A stretch of 5,561 nucleotides of DNA from an uncultured Ruminococcus sp. (GCA_946414115.1 CAMKNF010000130.1:1-5561), one strand, 5' to 3'; shown: positions 1 through 5,378, numbered from the stretch's first letter. Numbers and translations: made by a program. The notes: generated from the letters alone by a model not told the origin.

Positions 1-44
1 ATACTTGATGGTGACTGGAGTTCAGACGTGTGCTCTTCCGATCT
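1..44 (+). other. Illumina adapter and index remnant (non-genomic)
   Basis: Bases 11-44 match, as I remember it, the full 34-base Illumina TruSeq-type read 2 / multiplexing adapter (begins GTGACTGGAGTTC, ends GCTCTTCCGATCT). Bases 3-10 (ACTTGATG) sit where an 8-base i7 index would be, and bases 1-2 (AT) fit the last two bases of the P7 flow-cell arm. The reverse complement of the index, CATCAAGT, is one I recall from a common 8-base index set, but that is from memory. Genomic sequence resumes at base 45, because the glgB reading frame stays convincing up to exactly that base. This is an untrimmed library artefact at the contig end and has no biological role. Confidence 0.97.
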
Positions 45-248
45 CATATAGTTTGCGTCACTGTCCCAGTTGTTGAAATCACCCACAACGGAAACCGAAA
101 GAGCATTCGGTGCCCATACTCTGAAAACAACACCTGTTCGGTTGTCCCAATTCACAAAATGAGAGCCAAAAAACTCATATGCGTGAGCAGATTCACCCTG
201 CAGAAACTGGTCGAGAGGGGGTCTTTCATCGTTCAATTTAAAAGCCAT
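45..248 (-). CDS. glgB: 1,4-alpha-glucan branching enzyme, N-terminal fragment (partial, cut by adapter)
   Basis: This is the first 68 codons of glycogen branching enzyme, which makes alpha-1,6 branches in glycogen in the cytoplasm by cutting and transferring alpha-1,4 chains. The visible part is the start of the N-terminal CBM48 (early-set, carbohydrate-binding) domain. It reads AYEFFGSHFVNW at residues 23-34, then FRVWAPNA at 42-49 and VVGDFNNWD at 54-62, all classic branching-enzyme blocks. The catalytic GH13 barrel lies beyond the contig end. The start is the ATG at 248-246, preceded by AAGAGG (255-260 on the complement) at a 6-base spacing. The short N-terminus before CBM48, with no extra N1 module, is typical of Gram-positive GlgB. 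The frame is intact to base 45, where adapter begins, so the truncation is technical and not a pseudogene. It lies downstream of tmcAL on the same strand but has a 217-base gap and its own candidate promoter. Confidence 0.93.
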
Positions 249-312
249 AATATACCTCTTTTCATACTTAAAGTTTTACTGATTCAAAACAAATTCACAA
301 TAAAAATTGCCG

Positions 313-418
313 TTTATGTACATCAGTATAATTATCCATCTATAGTATAATATATTTTTACCAAATATACAAGGGGTAAAATGTAATTTTATGTAAACAA
401 TTTAGACATTTATGTACA
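313..418. repeat. Three direct copies of TTTATGTA around the glgB promoter
   Basis: TTTATGTA occurs at 313-320, 388-395 and 409-416. The first and third extend to the same 10-mer, TTTATGTACA. The second and third are 21 bases apart, about two helical turns, and lie just upstream of the candidate -35; the first lies in the predicted leader. This arrangement would suit a DNA-binding regulator, but in DNA this AT-rich it could be chance. Confidence 0.35.
344..372 (-). promoter_or_regulatory. Candidate sigma-A promoter of glgB
   Basis: On the minus strand a TTGTAT -35 (367-372) and a TATACT -10 (344-349) are separated by 17 bases, giving a start near 337 and a leader of about 90 bases. The -10 is 5/6 to consensus, but the -35 is only 3/6. 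The flanking DNA is very AT-rich, so chance matches are likely; this is the best candidate, not a certainty. Confidence 0.4.
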
Positions 419-424
419 AATGTC
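405..424. repeat. Perfect inverted repeat, tmcAL 3' side / glgB upstream
   Basis: GACATTT (405-411) and AAATGTC (418-424) form a 7-base inverted repeat around a 6-base centre. On the tmcAL strand no U-run follows, so it is a poor intrinsic terminator. It lies 33 bases upstream of the candidate glgB -35, where an operator or activator site would be possible. A second weak arm pair, ATACTG (425-430) and CAGTAT (446-451), lies just beside it. I see no gene in the 249-465 interval. Confidence 0.45.
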
Positions 425-465
425 ATACTGCTTAATTGTTTTTCACAGTATTTCGCAACATATAA

Positions 466-1602
466 TTATATTTTAACAATTTGCTCTACATAGTCACTTC
501 CGCATCTGCCGACATCATTATATGCCAAAGCGGCTATATCAGTTGCAAGAACGTCTTTTTCAAGTAACTTTGATATATTTGAATCTGATTTCAGCGACTT
601 TGCAACAGATGTGACAACCTTAATGCGGCAGTTTTTTAAAAGCGATGCACCTGTATTGGTAAAGCCGAGAACACGCACGTACTCAATCGGTGTACACTGT
701 AAGCTTTCGGTAATATCAAGCAATGCGCAGGTCATAATTCTGCGCAGTCTTGCGTGAGTGTAGCGTTTTGTTTTAACTGTGGTAATTATTTCTTCAACAG
801 AATTATAATTCTTCACAGCGTCAACAATTCTGTTTTCAAGCCCTTCGTTTACATCAGGCAGTAATCTGAAATCTTTTGCACTCATCATTCTGAACTTATA
901 AAGCATTATGCGTTCAAGATTTTCGGAAAAGGTAATTCTTTGTGCAACTGACGGAACGTACTTTTCGGCATTTTCATCTCGGCGTAGAATACTGCGCACA
1001 AGCGAAGCCGAAGCAAATTCGCCATTAGCCTTTTCGCTGTCGTGAGCAGTTCCTATTCGTTTGACTGCAAGCGGCTGAATATTGGTATCAGCAAGATTTT
1101 TGAGATATTCAACCGCAAGAATATTATTGGGTGAGGACAGAACTTCTGCTGTTTCTTCACCGAAAACCTCGCTGACTGCTGACTGAAGCGCTCGTGGATA
1201 GTAATCACCGCTGTTCATTTTTGCGGAAATAAGTTCATTTACCGCAGGATTTTTAACTGCATCCAAAGCTTTTTTCAGGCTGTCAACATTTCCGCTTTCG
1301 CAGCCGAAAGCAAGGTAATTTACGCAGTCAAACGATTTTGCAATCTGCACTCCGCCAAAGGCAAAACGCTGTGCGTTTGCAACGGCATAAACAGCAGGAA
1401 GCTCCAGAACAAGGTCAACACCGTTTTCAAGAGCTGTTTTTGCCCTTGAAAATTTATCGGTTACTGCCACCTCTCCCCTTTGCGTAAAACTGCCGCTCAT
1501 AATTGCAATAACAGGTTCATTTGTAAGTTTCTTTGCAGTTTCTGTTAAATACTTGTGACCGTTGTGAAACGGATTAAATTCACTAATAACAGCTACAGCC
1601 AT
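466..1602 (-). CDS. tmcAL: tRNA(Met) cytidine acetate ligase (YlbM family)
   Basis: TmcAL uses ATP and free acetate, through an acetyl-adenylate, to make N4-acetylcytidine at wobble position 34 of elongator tRNA-Met, which protects AUG decoding. The 378-residue protein is close to the usual family length. It begins with a nucleotidyltransferase fold: FNPFHNGH at 9-16 (the HxGH nucleotide-binding motif), then SGSFTQRGE at 36-44 and GVDLVLELP at 61-69. SPNNILAVEY at 157-166, KRIG at 181-184 and FASASLVR at 196-203 follow, and the RNA-binding C-terminal part has a basic stretch, TKRYTHARLRR, at 278-288. I chose the ATG at 1602-1600 because family members start a few residues before the NPFHNGH motif and because GAGGTG (1608-1613 on the complement) sits 5 bases upstream. 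The frame stays open 33 codons further, but that stretch is a hydrophobic AT-rich translation of the promoter region. It is transcribed divergently from ackA. Before its function was known this family was annotated as a generic nucleotidyltransferase. Confidence 0.93.
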   Translation of the reverse strand: MAVAVISEFNPFHNGHKYLTETAKKLTNEPVIAIMSGSFTQRGEVAVTDKFSRAKTALENGVDLVLELPAVYAVANAQRFAFGGVQIAKSFDCVNYLAFGCESGNVDSLKKALDAVKNPAVNELISAKMNSGDYYPRALQSAVSEVFGEETAEVLSSPNNILAVEYLKNLADTNIQPLAVKRIGTAHDSEKANGEFASASLVRSILRRDENAEKYVPSVAQRITFSENLERIMLYKFRMMSAKDFRLLPDVNEGLENRIVDAVKNYNSVEEIITTVKTKRYTHARLRRIMTCALLDITESLQCTPIEYVRVLGFTNTGASLLKNCRIKVVTSVAKSLKSDSNISKLLEKDVLATDIAALAYNDVGRCGSDYVEQIVKI

Positions 1603-1644
1603 AGTTACACCTCGTATTTTTCGCCAAAATATGTAAAAAAGCAC

Positions 1645-1673
1645 TTGAAAACATAAAAACATTGGAGTATTAT
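1645..1673 (+). promoter_or_regulatory. Candidate sigma-A promoter of ackA
   Basis: TTGAAA (1645-1650) and TATTAT (1668-1673) are separated by 17 bases, with a predicted start near 1680 and a leader of about 60 bases. Other registers exist because 1668-1700 is a run of TAT/ATA steps, for example TTGGAG at 1663-1668 with TATTAT at 1685-1690 at 16-base spacing. The exact start is therefore uncertain. Confidence 0.55.
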
Positions 1674-1689
1674 ATATAATGTGTATTAT

Positions 1690-1718
1690 ATTATATATCA
1701 TTTCTTAAATCTAATCAA
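1690..1718 (-). promoter_or_regulatory. Candidate sigma-A promoter of tmcAL
   Basis: On the minus strand TTGATT (1713-1718) and a perfect TATAAT (1690-1695) are separated by 17 bases. This predicts a start near 1683 and a leader of about 80 bases before the ATG at 1602. It lies inside the frame upstream of the chosen start, which argues against the longer start. Confidence 0.6.
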
Positions 1719-1739
1719 CAAAAGAAGGGATGAACATAA

Positions 1740-2948
1740 ATGAAAATTTTAGTAATTAATGCAGGCAGTTCTTCACTGAAATATCAGCTTATTGATATGA
1801 CTGACGAAAAAGTGCTTGCAAAGGGTAACTGCGAAAGAATCGGCACTGACGGCGCATTCATCGGATTTAAAACACCCGACGGCAAAAAAATTGAGCGCAA
1901 AACACAGATGCTCAACCACACACAGGCATTTGAGGCTGTTAAGAATGCACTTATTGACGCTGAATACGGCGCAATCAAGAGCCTGTCCGAGGTTACGGCA
2001 ATCGGTCACAGAGTTGTACAGGGCGGTTCATACTTTGATAAATCTGTTCTTGTAAACAACGATGTTATCAATAAAATCAAGGAGCTTGCCCCCCTTGCTC
2101 CGCTTCACAATCCTGCGCACATTCAGGGTATTGAGGCTTGCACAAAAGTTTTCGGTGCAAAGGTTCCGCAGGTTGCAGTTTTTGATACTGCATTCCACCA
2201 GACAATGCCCGAAAAGGCATTTATGTATGCAATCCCCTATAAGTATTATGAAAAATTCGGTGTTCGCAAGTACGGCTTCCACGGCACTTCTCACCGCTAT
2301 GTAACGGATAAAATGGCTGACCTTATGGGCAGAAAAAAGGAAGAGCTTAAGCTTATTACCTGCCACATCGGAAATGGCTCTTCAATTACGGCAGTAAAGA
2401 ACGGCAAGGTAATCGACACAACAATGGGACTTACTCCCCTCGGCGGCTTTATGATGGGCACACGTTCAGGCTCGCTTGACCCGTCGGTTGTTACATTCAT
2501 TGCCGAAAAGGAACACCTTACACCCGATGAGCTTTCAAAAATTCTCAACAAGGAATCGGGACTTCTCGGTGTTTCGGGCGTTTCATCAGATGACCGTGAT
2601 GTTTCTGCGGCAGAGGCTGACGGAAATCTCAGGGCACATCTTGCTCACGAAATGCTCTACTATCAGATTGCACAGTACATCGGCAGTTACTACGTTGCAC
2701 TCGGCGGCTGTGACGGCATTGTATTCACCGCAGGTCTCGGCGAAAATCAGCCTCAGCTTCGTGAAAAGGTTTGCGACTACCTTGCTTGTCTCGGCGTAAA
2801 GCTTGACAAGGAGTTCAACGCAAAGGCTATGAGAGGCGTTACCGGTACATTGTCGGCTCCCGATTCAAAAATCAGGGTTGAGCTTATTGCAACCGACGAA
2901 GAAATGGTAATTGCAAGAGATACAAAGGCTATTGTTGAAACACTTTAA
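1740..2948 (+). CDS. ackA: Acetate kinase
   Basis: Acetate kinase interconverts acetyl phosphate + ADP and acetate + ATP; in fermenting anaerobes it is the ATP-yielding last step of acetate formation. The 402-residue cytosolic protein is full length for the ASKHA-fold family. Both family signatures are intact: VINAGSSSLK at 5-14 and the phosphate-binding ITCHIGNGSS at 206-215. The residues equivalent to the known active site are all present: Asn7, Arg91, His123, Asp149, His181 (in FHGTSH), His209, Arg242 (in GTRSG) and Glu387 near the C-terminus. AGLGEN at 331-336 is also typical of the family. The ATG at 1740 is preceded by GAAGGGA (1724-1730) at 9 bases and is the only start that leaves the NAGSSS motif in place. 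It has its own promoter and a strong terminator 14 bases after the stop, so it looks monocistronic. The usual partner pta is not adjacent. Its codon choice (many C-ending codons) looks stronger than that of its neighbours, as expected for a highly expressed gene. Confidence 0.98.
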   Translation: MKILVINAGSSSLKYQLIDMTDEKVLAKGNCERIGTDGAFIGFKTPDGKKIERKTQMLNHTQAFEAVKNALIDAEYGAIKSLSEVTAIGHRVVQGGSYFDKSVLVNNDVINKIKELAPLAPLHNPAHIQGIEACTKVFGAKVPQVAVFDTAFHQTMPEKAFMYAIPYKYYEKFGVRKYGFHGTSHRYVTDKMADLMGRKKEELKLITCHIGNGSSITAVKNGKVIDTTMGLTPLGGFMMGTRSGSLDPSVVTFIAEKEHLTPDELSKILNKESGLLGVSGVSSDDRDVSAAEADGNLRAHLAHEMLYYQIAQYIGSYYVALGGCDGIVFTAGLGENQPQLREKVCDYLACLGVKLDKEFNAKAMRGVTGTLSAPDSKIRVELIATDEEMVIARDTKAIVETL

Positions 2949-2962
2949 TAAATGAATTTTTT

Positions 2963-3000
2963 AAGGGTTGGCTCAAATGAACCAACCCTTTTATTTTATT
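2963..3000 (+). terminator. Rho-independent terminator of ackA
   Basis: AAGGGTTGG (2963-2971) pairs perfectly with CCAACCCTT (2982-2990), followed by a T-rich tail (TTTTATTTTATT). The stem can continue past one C-A mismatch with TC/GA to leave an AAAT loop. On the opposite strand the tail is A-rich, so it does not work as a canonical terminator for the minus-strand genes to the right. Confidence 0.92.
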
Positions 3001-3004
3001 ATAA

Positions 3005-3232
3005 CTAATCCCTTATTGAAGTCGAATCTTCCATTACGGTATTTCTTGAATCTCTGAAAAGCAATGAAATACACCATATTGCCGCAAGACCGACAAGAAT
3101 ATAGATGATTCTGCTGACGATTCCCACTTGTCCGCCGAAAAGCCATGCGACGATGTCAAAGCGGAAGATACCGACGCAGCCCCAGTTAAGGCCGCCGATT
3201 ATAAGAAGCGTCAACGCTATTCTGTCAAGCAT
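3005..3232 (-). CDS. DUF378 (YuzA-like) small membrane protein
   Basis: This 75-residue protein belongs to the DUF378 family, whose function is unknown. The diagnostic segment is the first hydrophobic helix containing IIGGLNWGCVGIF (11-23), followed by FDIVAWLFG (25-33) and the second helix SRIIYILVGLAAIW (40-53). Two transmembrane helices are expected at about 6-23 and 38-59, with a short hydrophilic, acidic C-terminal tail (60-75). The start ATG (3232-3230) has a full AAAGGAGG ribosome binding site (3240-3247 on the complement) 7 bases upstream, the best in the window, so strong translation is likely. It follows the zinc-ribbon gene on the same strand with a 52-base gap and no promoter or terminator that I can see between them, so the two are probably one transcript. 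The ackA terminator lies on its 3' side and is not oriented for it. Confidence 0.92.
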   Translation of the reverse strand: MLDRIALTLLIIGGLNWGCVGIFRFDIVAWLFGGQVGIVSRIIYILVGLAAIWCISLLFRDSRNTVMEDSTSIRD

Positions 3233-3284
3233 TCAAAGTCCTCCTTTAATGATGCTGATAGTAGTGTTGACGCTTTAGGCTCAA

Positions 3285-3674
3285 TTATTCAGTTAAGAGA
3301 AAGAAAATTAAAAATCCGCAAATCAAAACGCCGAGTGCGATTACGCAGATTCCGATTATCCGTGTAATCTTAACAGCCTTTTTCAGCTTGAATTTTGAAA
3401 TCATACTATCCGTCGGAAACGGAAGCAGAATAAGCAGGATTCCGAGTATAAAACAGCTTATCGAAGCTATAACAGTTCCGGGAACCTTTGCAAACGGGAA
3501 CAGAAACACTCCGACAGGTATTCCGAAAACGCAAATCATATTGACAATCGAAAACAGCTTTTCAAATTTTTCGCTCATTTCGTAAAACTTATTCGTTTTT
3601 GCGTGGCACTCATCACAACAGTACTGCTCAAAGTAAGAAATTTCCTTGGCGCAATAATCGCATTTTTTCAACAT
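3285..3674 (-). CDS. Zinc-ribbon, three-helix membrane protein of unknown function
   Basis: I do not recognise a named family. The 129-residue protein starts with a Cys pattern that could bind one zinc ion: Cys5-x2-Cys8, then Cys19-Cys20 and Cys23, like a compact zinc ribbon. A charged, probably helical linker (24-40) follows, and then three hydrophobic segments at about 43-62, 66-86 and 104-127, with a basic loop (95-105, KFKLKKAVK) between the second and third. The basic loop and the zinc ribbon suggest the N-terminus is cytoplasmic only if topology follows the positive-inside rule, which is inference. I chose the ATG at 3674-3672, because AAAGGG (3681-3686 on the complement) is then 6 bases upstream. 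A GTG two codons earlier (3680) would lie almost on the ribosome binding site. It has a good promoter and appears to lead a two-gene unit with the DUF378 gene. Confidence 0.85.
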   Translation of the reverse strand: MLKKCDYCAKEISYFEQYCCDECHAKTNKFYEMSEKFEKLFSIVNMICVFGIPVGVFLFPFAKVPGTVIASISCFILGILLILLPFPTDSMISKFKLKKAVKITRIIGICVIALGVLICGFLIFFLLTE

Positions 3675-3701
3675 ATACACCCTTTCAAGGTTAATGCAAC
3701 T

Positions 3702-3730
3702 ATTTTAACACATTGCAGAGATGTTTTCAA
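3702..3730 (-). promoter_or_regulatory. Sigma-A promoter of the zinc-ribbon/DUF378 unit
   Basis: On the minus strand TTGAAA (3725-3730) and TAAAAT (3702-3707) are separated by exactly 17 bases, each 4-5/6 to consensus. The predicted start is near 3695, giving a short leader of about 20 bases that just includes the ribosome binding site. Confidence 0.7.
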
Positions 3731-3769
3731 CTTTTATTGATAAACATTTTCAGCTGATTGCGTGTTTTG

Positions 3770-3798
3770 TTGAAAAATGATTAATTTTGTGATATTCT
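3770..3798 (+). promoter_or_regulatory. Candidate sigma-A promoter of the AEC permease gene
   Basis: TTGAAA (3770-3775) and TATTCT (3793-3798) are separated by 17 bases, and a TGA immediately before the -10 gives an extended -10. The predicted start is near 3805, about 38 bases before the ATG at 3843. Its position excludes translation from the in-frame ATG at 3777. It is back to back with the minus-strand promoter, with 39 bases between the two -35 boxes. Confidence 0.6.
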
Positions 3799-3842
3799 TA
3801 CAGTGCGCAATACACTTTATGTGTGAACAAAGGTATGATTTT

Positions 3843-4781
3843 ATGGAAAATTTTTACATATCGTTAAATGCAGTTCTGCCTATGTTTATTATGCTTTTCA
3901 TAGGCTTTGCAATACGAAAACTTAATATTCTTAAAGAAAGCTTTCTACCCCCGCTCAACAAGCTTGTTTTTACAGTGTTCTTCCCTTTTTTGATGTTCAA
4001 CAATATTTTCGGCTCGGATTTCGTGAGCGTATTTAATCCAAAGCTCCTTATTTTTGCAGTCGCTGCGGTTGCGGTAATCTATGTGCTTTCTGTCGGGTTT
4101 ACGCTGATTGCCGAGAAGTCAAACTACAGCAGAGGCGCAATGATTCAGGCTATTTACCGAAGTAACTTTGTGCTTATGGGAATGCCGATTGTCGAAAACA
4201 TTTTCGGCGAGGGCAAGCTTGGAATGACTGCGGTGCTTGTAACGGTGATTGTTCCGATGTACAACATTCTTGCCGTAATCACGCTTGAAGTTTTTAGAAG
4301 AAACAAAATCGACCTTCTGAAAATTCTGAAAGGAATTGCAACAAATCCGCTTATAATCGGCTCTGTTGCAGGAATTTTAGCCGTTGCACTTAACATAAAA
4401 CTGCCGCAGGCAATAGACAGCGTTGTTTCCGATATTGCCGGAGCGGCTACGCCGATTGCGCTTATGATACTCGGTGCGTCTGTAACCTTTAAAAGCATTA
4501 AGAAATGCCGAAGAAATCTTGTCATTTGCATTTTGGCACGTCTTGTTGCAGTGCCTGCAATTTGCCTTACTGCTGCATCTCTGCTCGGATTCAGAGGAGT
4601 TGACTTTGTTTCGCTTATCGGTCTTTTCTGCTCACCCTGTGCAGTATCATCGTTTACAATGTCGCAACAGATGGGAAGCGACTATGAGCTTTCGGGCGCA
4701 ACGGTTGTGTTCACCTCAATAACGGCGTGTTTTACGATGTTTTTGTGGATTTTCCTTTTTAAACAGCTTAATTTTTTCTAA
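3843..4781 (+). CDS. AEC (auxin efflux carrier) family permease
   Basis: This is an inner-membrane permease of the AEC family. Bacterial members move small organic acids such as malate or malonate, but the substrate cannot be told here. The 312 residues match the family's usual length of about 310. About ten hydrophobic segments can be placed near 8-26, 38-56, 67-90, 102-120, 126-150, 165-185, 196-215, 225-248, 255-275 and 285-307. Recognisable family blocks are YRSNFVLMGMPI (105-116) in the fourth helix, TNPLIIG (167-173), and TPIALMILGASV (203-214) with its Gly-rich kink. CSPCAVSSFTMSQQMGSD (263-280) follows in the substrate-facing C-terminal half. The start at 3843 is favoured over the in-frame ATG at 3777 because it gives the normal N-terminus (aromatic, then helix 1), has AAAGG (3829-3833) upstream, and lies downstream of the predicted promoter. 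It is a single-gene unit ending in its own terminator. Confidence 0.9.
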   Translation: MENFYISLNAVLPMFIMLFIGFAIRKLNILKESFLPPLNKLVFTVFFPFLMFNNIFGSDFVSVFNPKLLIFAVAAVAVIYVLSVGFTLIAEKSNYSRGAMIQAIYRSNFVLMGMPIVENIFGEGKLGMTAVLVTVIVPMYNILAVITLEVFRRNKIDLLKILKGIATNPLIIGSVAGILAVALNIKLPQAIDSVVSDIAGAATPIALMILGASVTFKSIKKCRRNLVICILARLVAVPAICLTAASLLGFRGVDFVSLIGLFCSPCAVSSFTMSQQMGSDYELSGATVVFTSITACFTMFLWIFLFKQLNFF

Positions 4782-4791
4782 CAGCTACAGC

Positions 4792-4830
4792 AAAGTCCTC
4801 CCGCAAAACGAGAGGACTTTTTTCATTTAT
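4792..4830 (+). terminator. Rho-independent terminator of the AEC permease gene
   Basis: AAAGTCCTC (4792-4800) pairs perfectly with GAGGACTTT (4812-4820), 10 bases after the stop codon, followed by TTTCATTTAT. The stem can extend past one C-A mismatch with CG/CG to a CAAAA loop. On the minus strand the tail is TTTGCTG, so it is at best weak for the cupin gene converging from the right. Confidence 0.9.
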
Positions 4831-4876
4831 CGGCTTTCATTGCCACCATTGAAAGCAATCAAAAATCAACGCCGAT
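4829..4876. repeat. Overlapping inverted repeats between convergent genes
   Basis: Two competing pairings share bases. ATCGGC (4829-4834) is complementary to GCCGAT (4871-4876), followed on the plus strand by a T-run. GCTTTCA (4833-4839) is complementary to TGAAAGC (4850-4856). They could act as a backup terminator for the plus strand, or mark the 3' end of the cupin transcript, but neither has a clean hairpin-plus-U-tract form for the minus strand. Confidence 0.4.
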
Positions 4877-4913
4877 TTTTATTCCTATACTGTGTTACAA
4901 ATACGATTTAATT

Positions 4914-5378
4914 TCAGTCGCCCTCGGCTTCTGCTATCTCTTTTGTCTTATGAATAGTCCCGTGAGGATGCTTTGGCGGAGCGTAGATTGAATAGATTTT
5001 TATCGGACAGTCGCCTGTATTTATAATATTGTGCCACGTACCTGCAGGAACAAAGACAGCGTCGCCTGCACCGATATATTTATGAAAATTCATTTTATCC
5101 CTGCAAGAACCCATCTTTACAATTCCCTTTCCCGATTCAATCCGAAGAAACTGGTCGGTGCAGTTATGGGATTCAACTCCTATTTCACCGTTTTTCGGAA
5201 TACTCATTAAAGTAAGCTGTAAATTTTCGCCCGTCCATAAAGCTGTTCTGAAATTTGTGTTGTTACAGGTTGCGTTCTCGATATTTACAACAAACGGCTC
5301 GGGACCGAAGTCAGTCATTGACTTTGCACAGGAACAGTTTATGTTATAATGTCTGTTCATCTGATGATTGTTGTACAT
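4914..5378 (-). CDS. Single-domain cupin protein, function unknown
   Basis: This 154-residue cytosolic protein is a small one-domain cupin of a family common in Bacillota, usually annotated only as cupin-domain protein. Conserved blocks are FRTALWTG (43-50), LQLTLMSIP (53-61) and the first cupin motif with Glu69, His71, Gln76 and Glu81 (EIGVESH through DQFLRIESGKG). The second cupin motif is intact as GDAVFVPAGTWHNIIN (105-120), with His116 as the likely metal ligand, followed by KIYSIYAPPKHPHGTIH (127-143). Motif 1 shows one His where the consensus has HxH, so a His/Gln/Glu/His metal site is possible but inferred. The N-terminal 20 residues are Asn- and Cys-rich, and the protein has six cysteines (15, 17, 38, 73, 92, 124). 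The start ATG (5378-5376) has AAAGGGG (5385-5391 on the complement) 6 bases upstream. No substrate can be assigned. Confidence 0.92.
   Translation of the reverse strand: MYNNHQMNRHYNINCSCAKSMTDFGPEPFVVNIENATCNNTNFRTALWTGENLQLTLMSIPKNGEIGVESHNCTDQFLRIESGKGIVKMGSCRDKMNFHKYIGAGDAVFVPAGTWHNIINTGDCPIKIYSIYAPPKHPHGTIHKTKEIAEAEGD

Noticed and set aside
30..350. 106-residue plus-strand open frame
   Set aside because: It begins inside the Illumina adapter, has no ribosome binding site of genomic origin, and is antisense to a clear glgB N-terminus.
1603..1701. 33-codon N-terminal extension of tmcAL
   Set aside because: It translates AT-rich promoter DNA, lacks a ribosome binding site, and family members begin just before the NPFHNGH motif; the ATG at 1602 has GAGGTG upstream.
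1674..1739. Riboswitch in the ackA leader
   Set aside because: The predicted leader is about 60 bases, extremely AT-rich, and shows no stable hairpin or terminator/antiterminator pair.
1730..1759. Short out-of-frame ATG reading frame overlapping the ackA start
   Set aside because: The ATG abuts the ribosome binding site, leaving no spacing, and the nine-codon peptide is of a length expected by chance.
1773..2799. Several open frames inside ackA on both strands
   Set aside because: They are shadows of a gene whose frame is fully supported by active-site motifs; none has a ribosome binding site or recognisable domains.
2963..2990. ackA terminator acting in both directions
   Set aside because: On the minus strand the hairpin is followed by an A-run, not a T-run, so it is not a canonical terminator for the DUF378 gene.
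3128..3367. 79-residue plus-strand frame
   Set aside because: It is antisense to the DUF378 gene and the end of the zinc-ribbon gene, has a highly basic low-complexity composition, and lacks a start signal.
3675..3680. GTG start two codons upstream for the zinc-ribbon protein
   Set aside because: It would lie directly against the AAAGG ribosome binding site; the ATG at 3674 has normal spacing.
3777..3842. 22-codon N-terminal extension of the AEC permease
   Set aside because: Its ATG lies inside the predicted promoter spacer, has no ribosome binding site, and makes the protein longer than family members.
4154..4531. 125-residue minus-strand frame
   Set aside because: It is a shadow of the AEC permease on the opposite strand with no ribosome binding site or domain.
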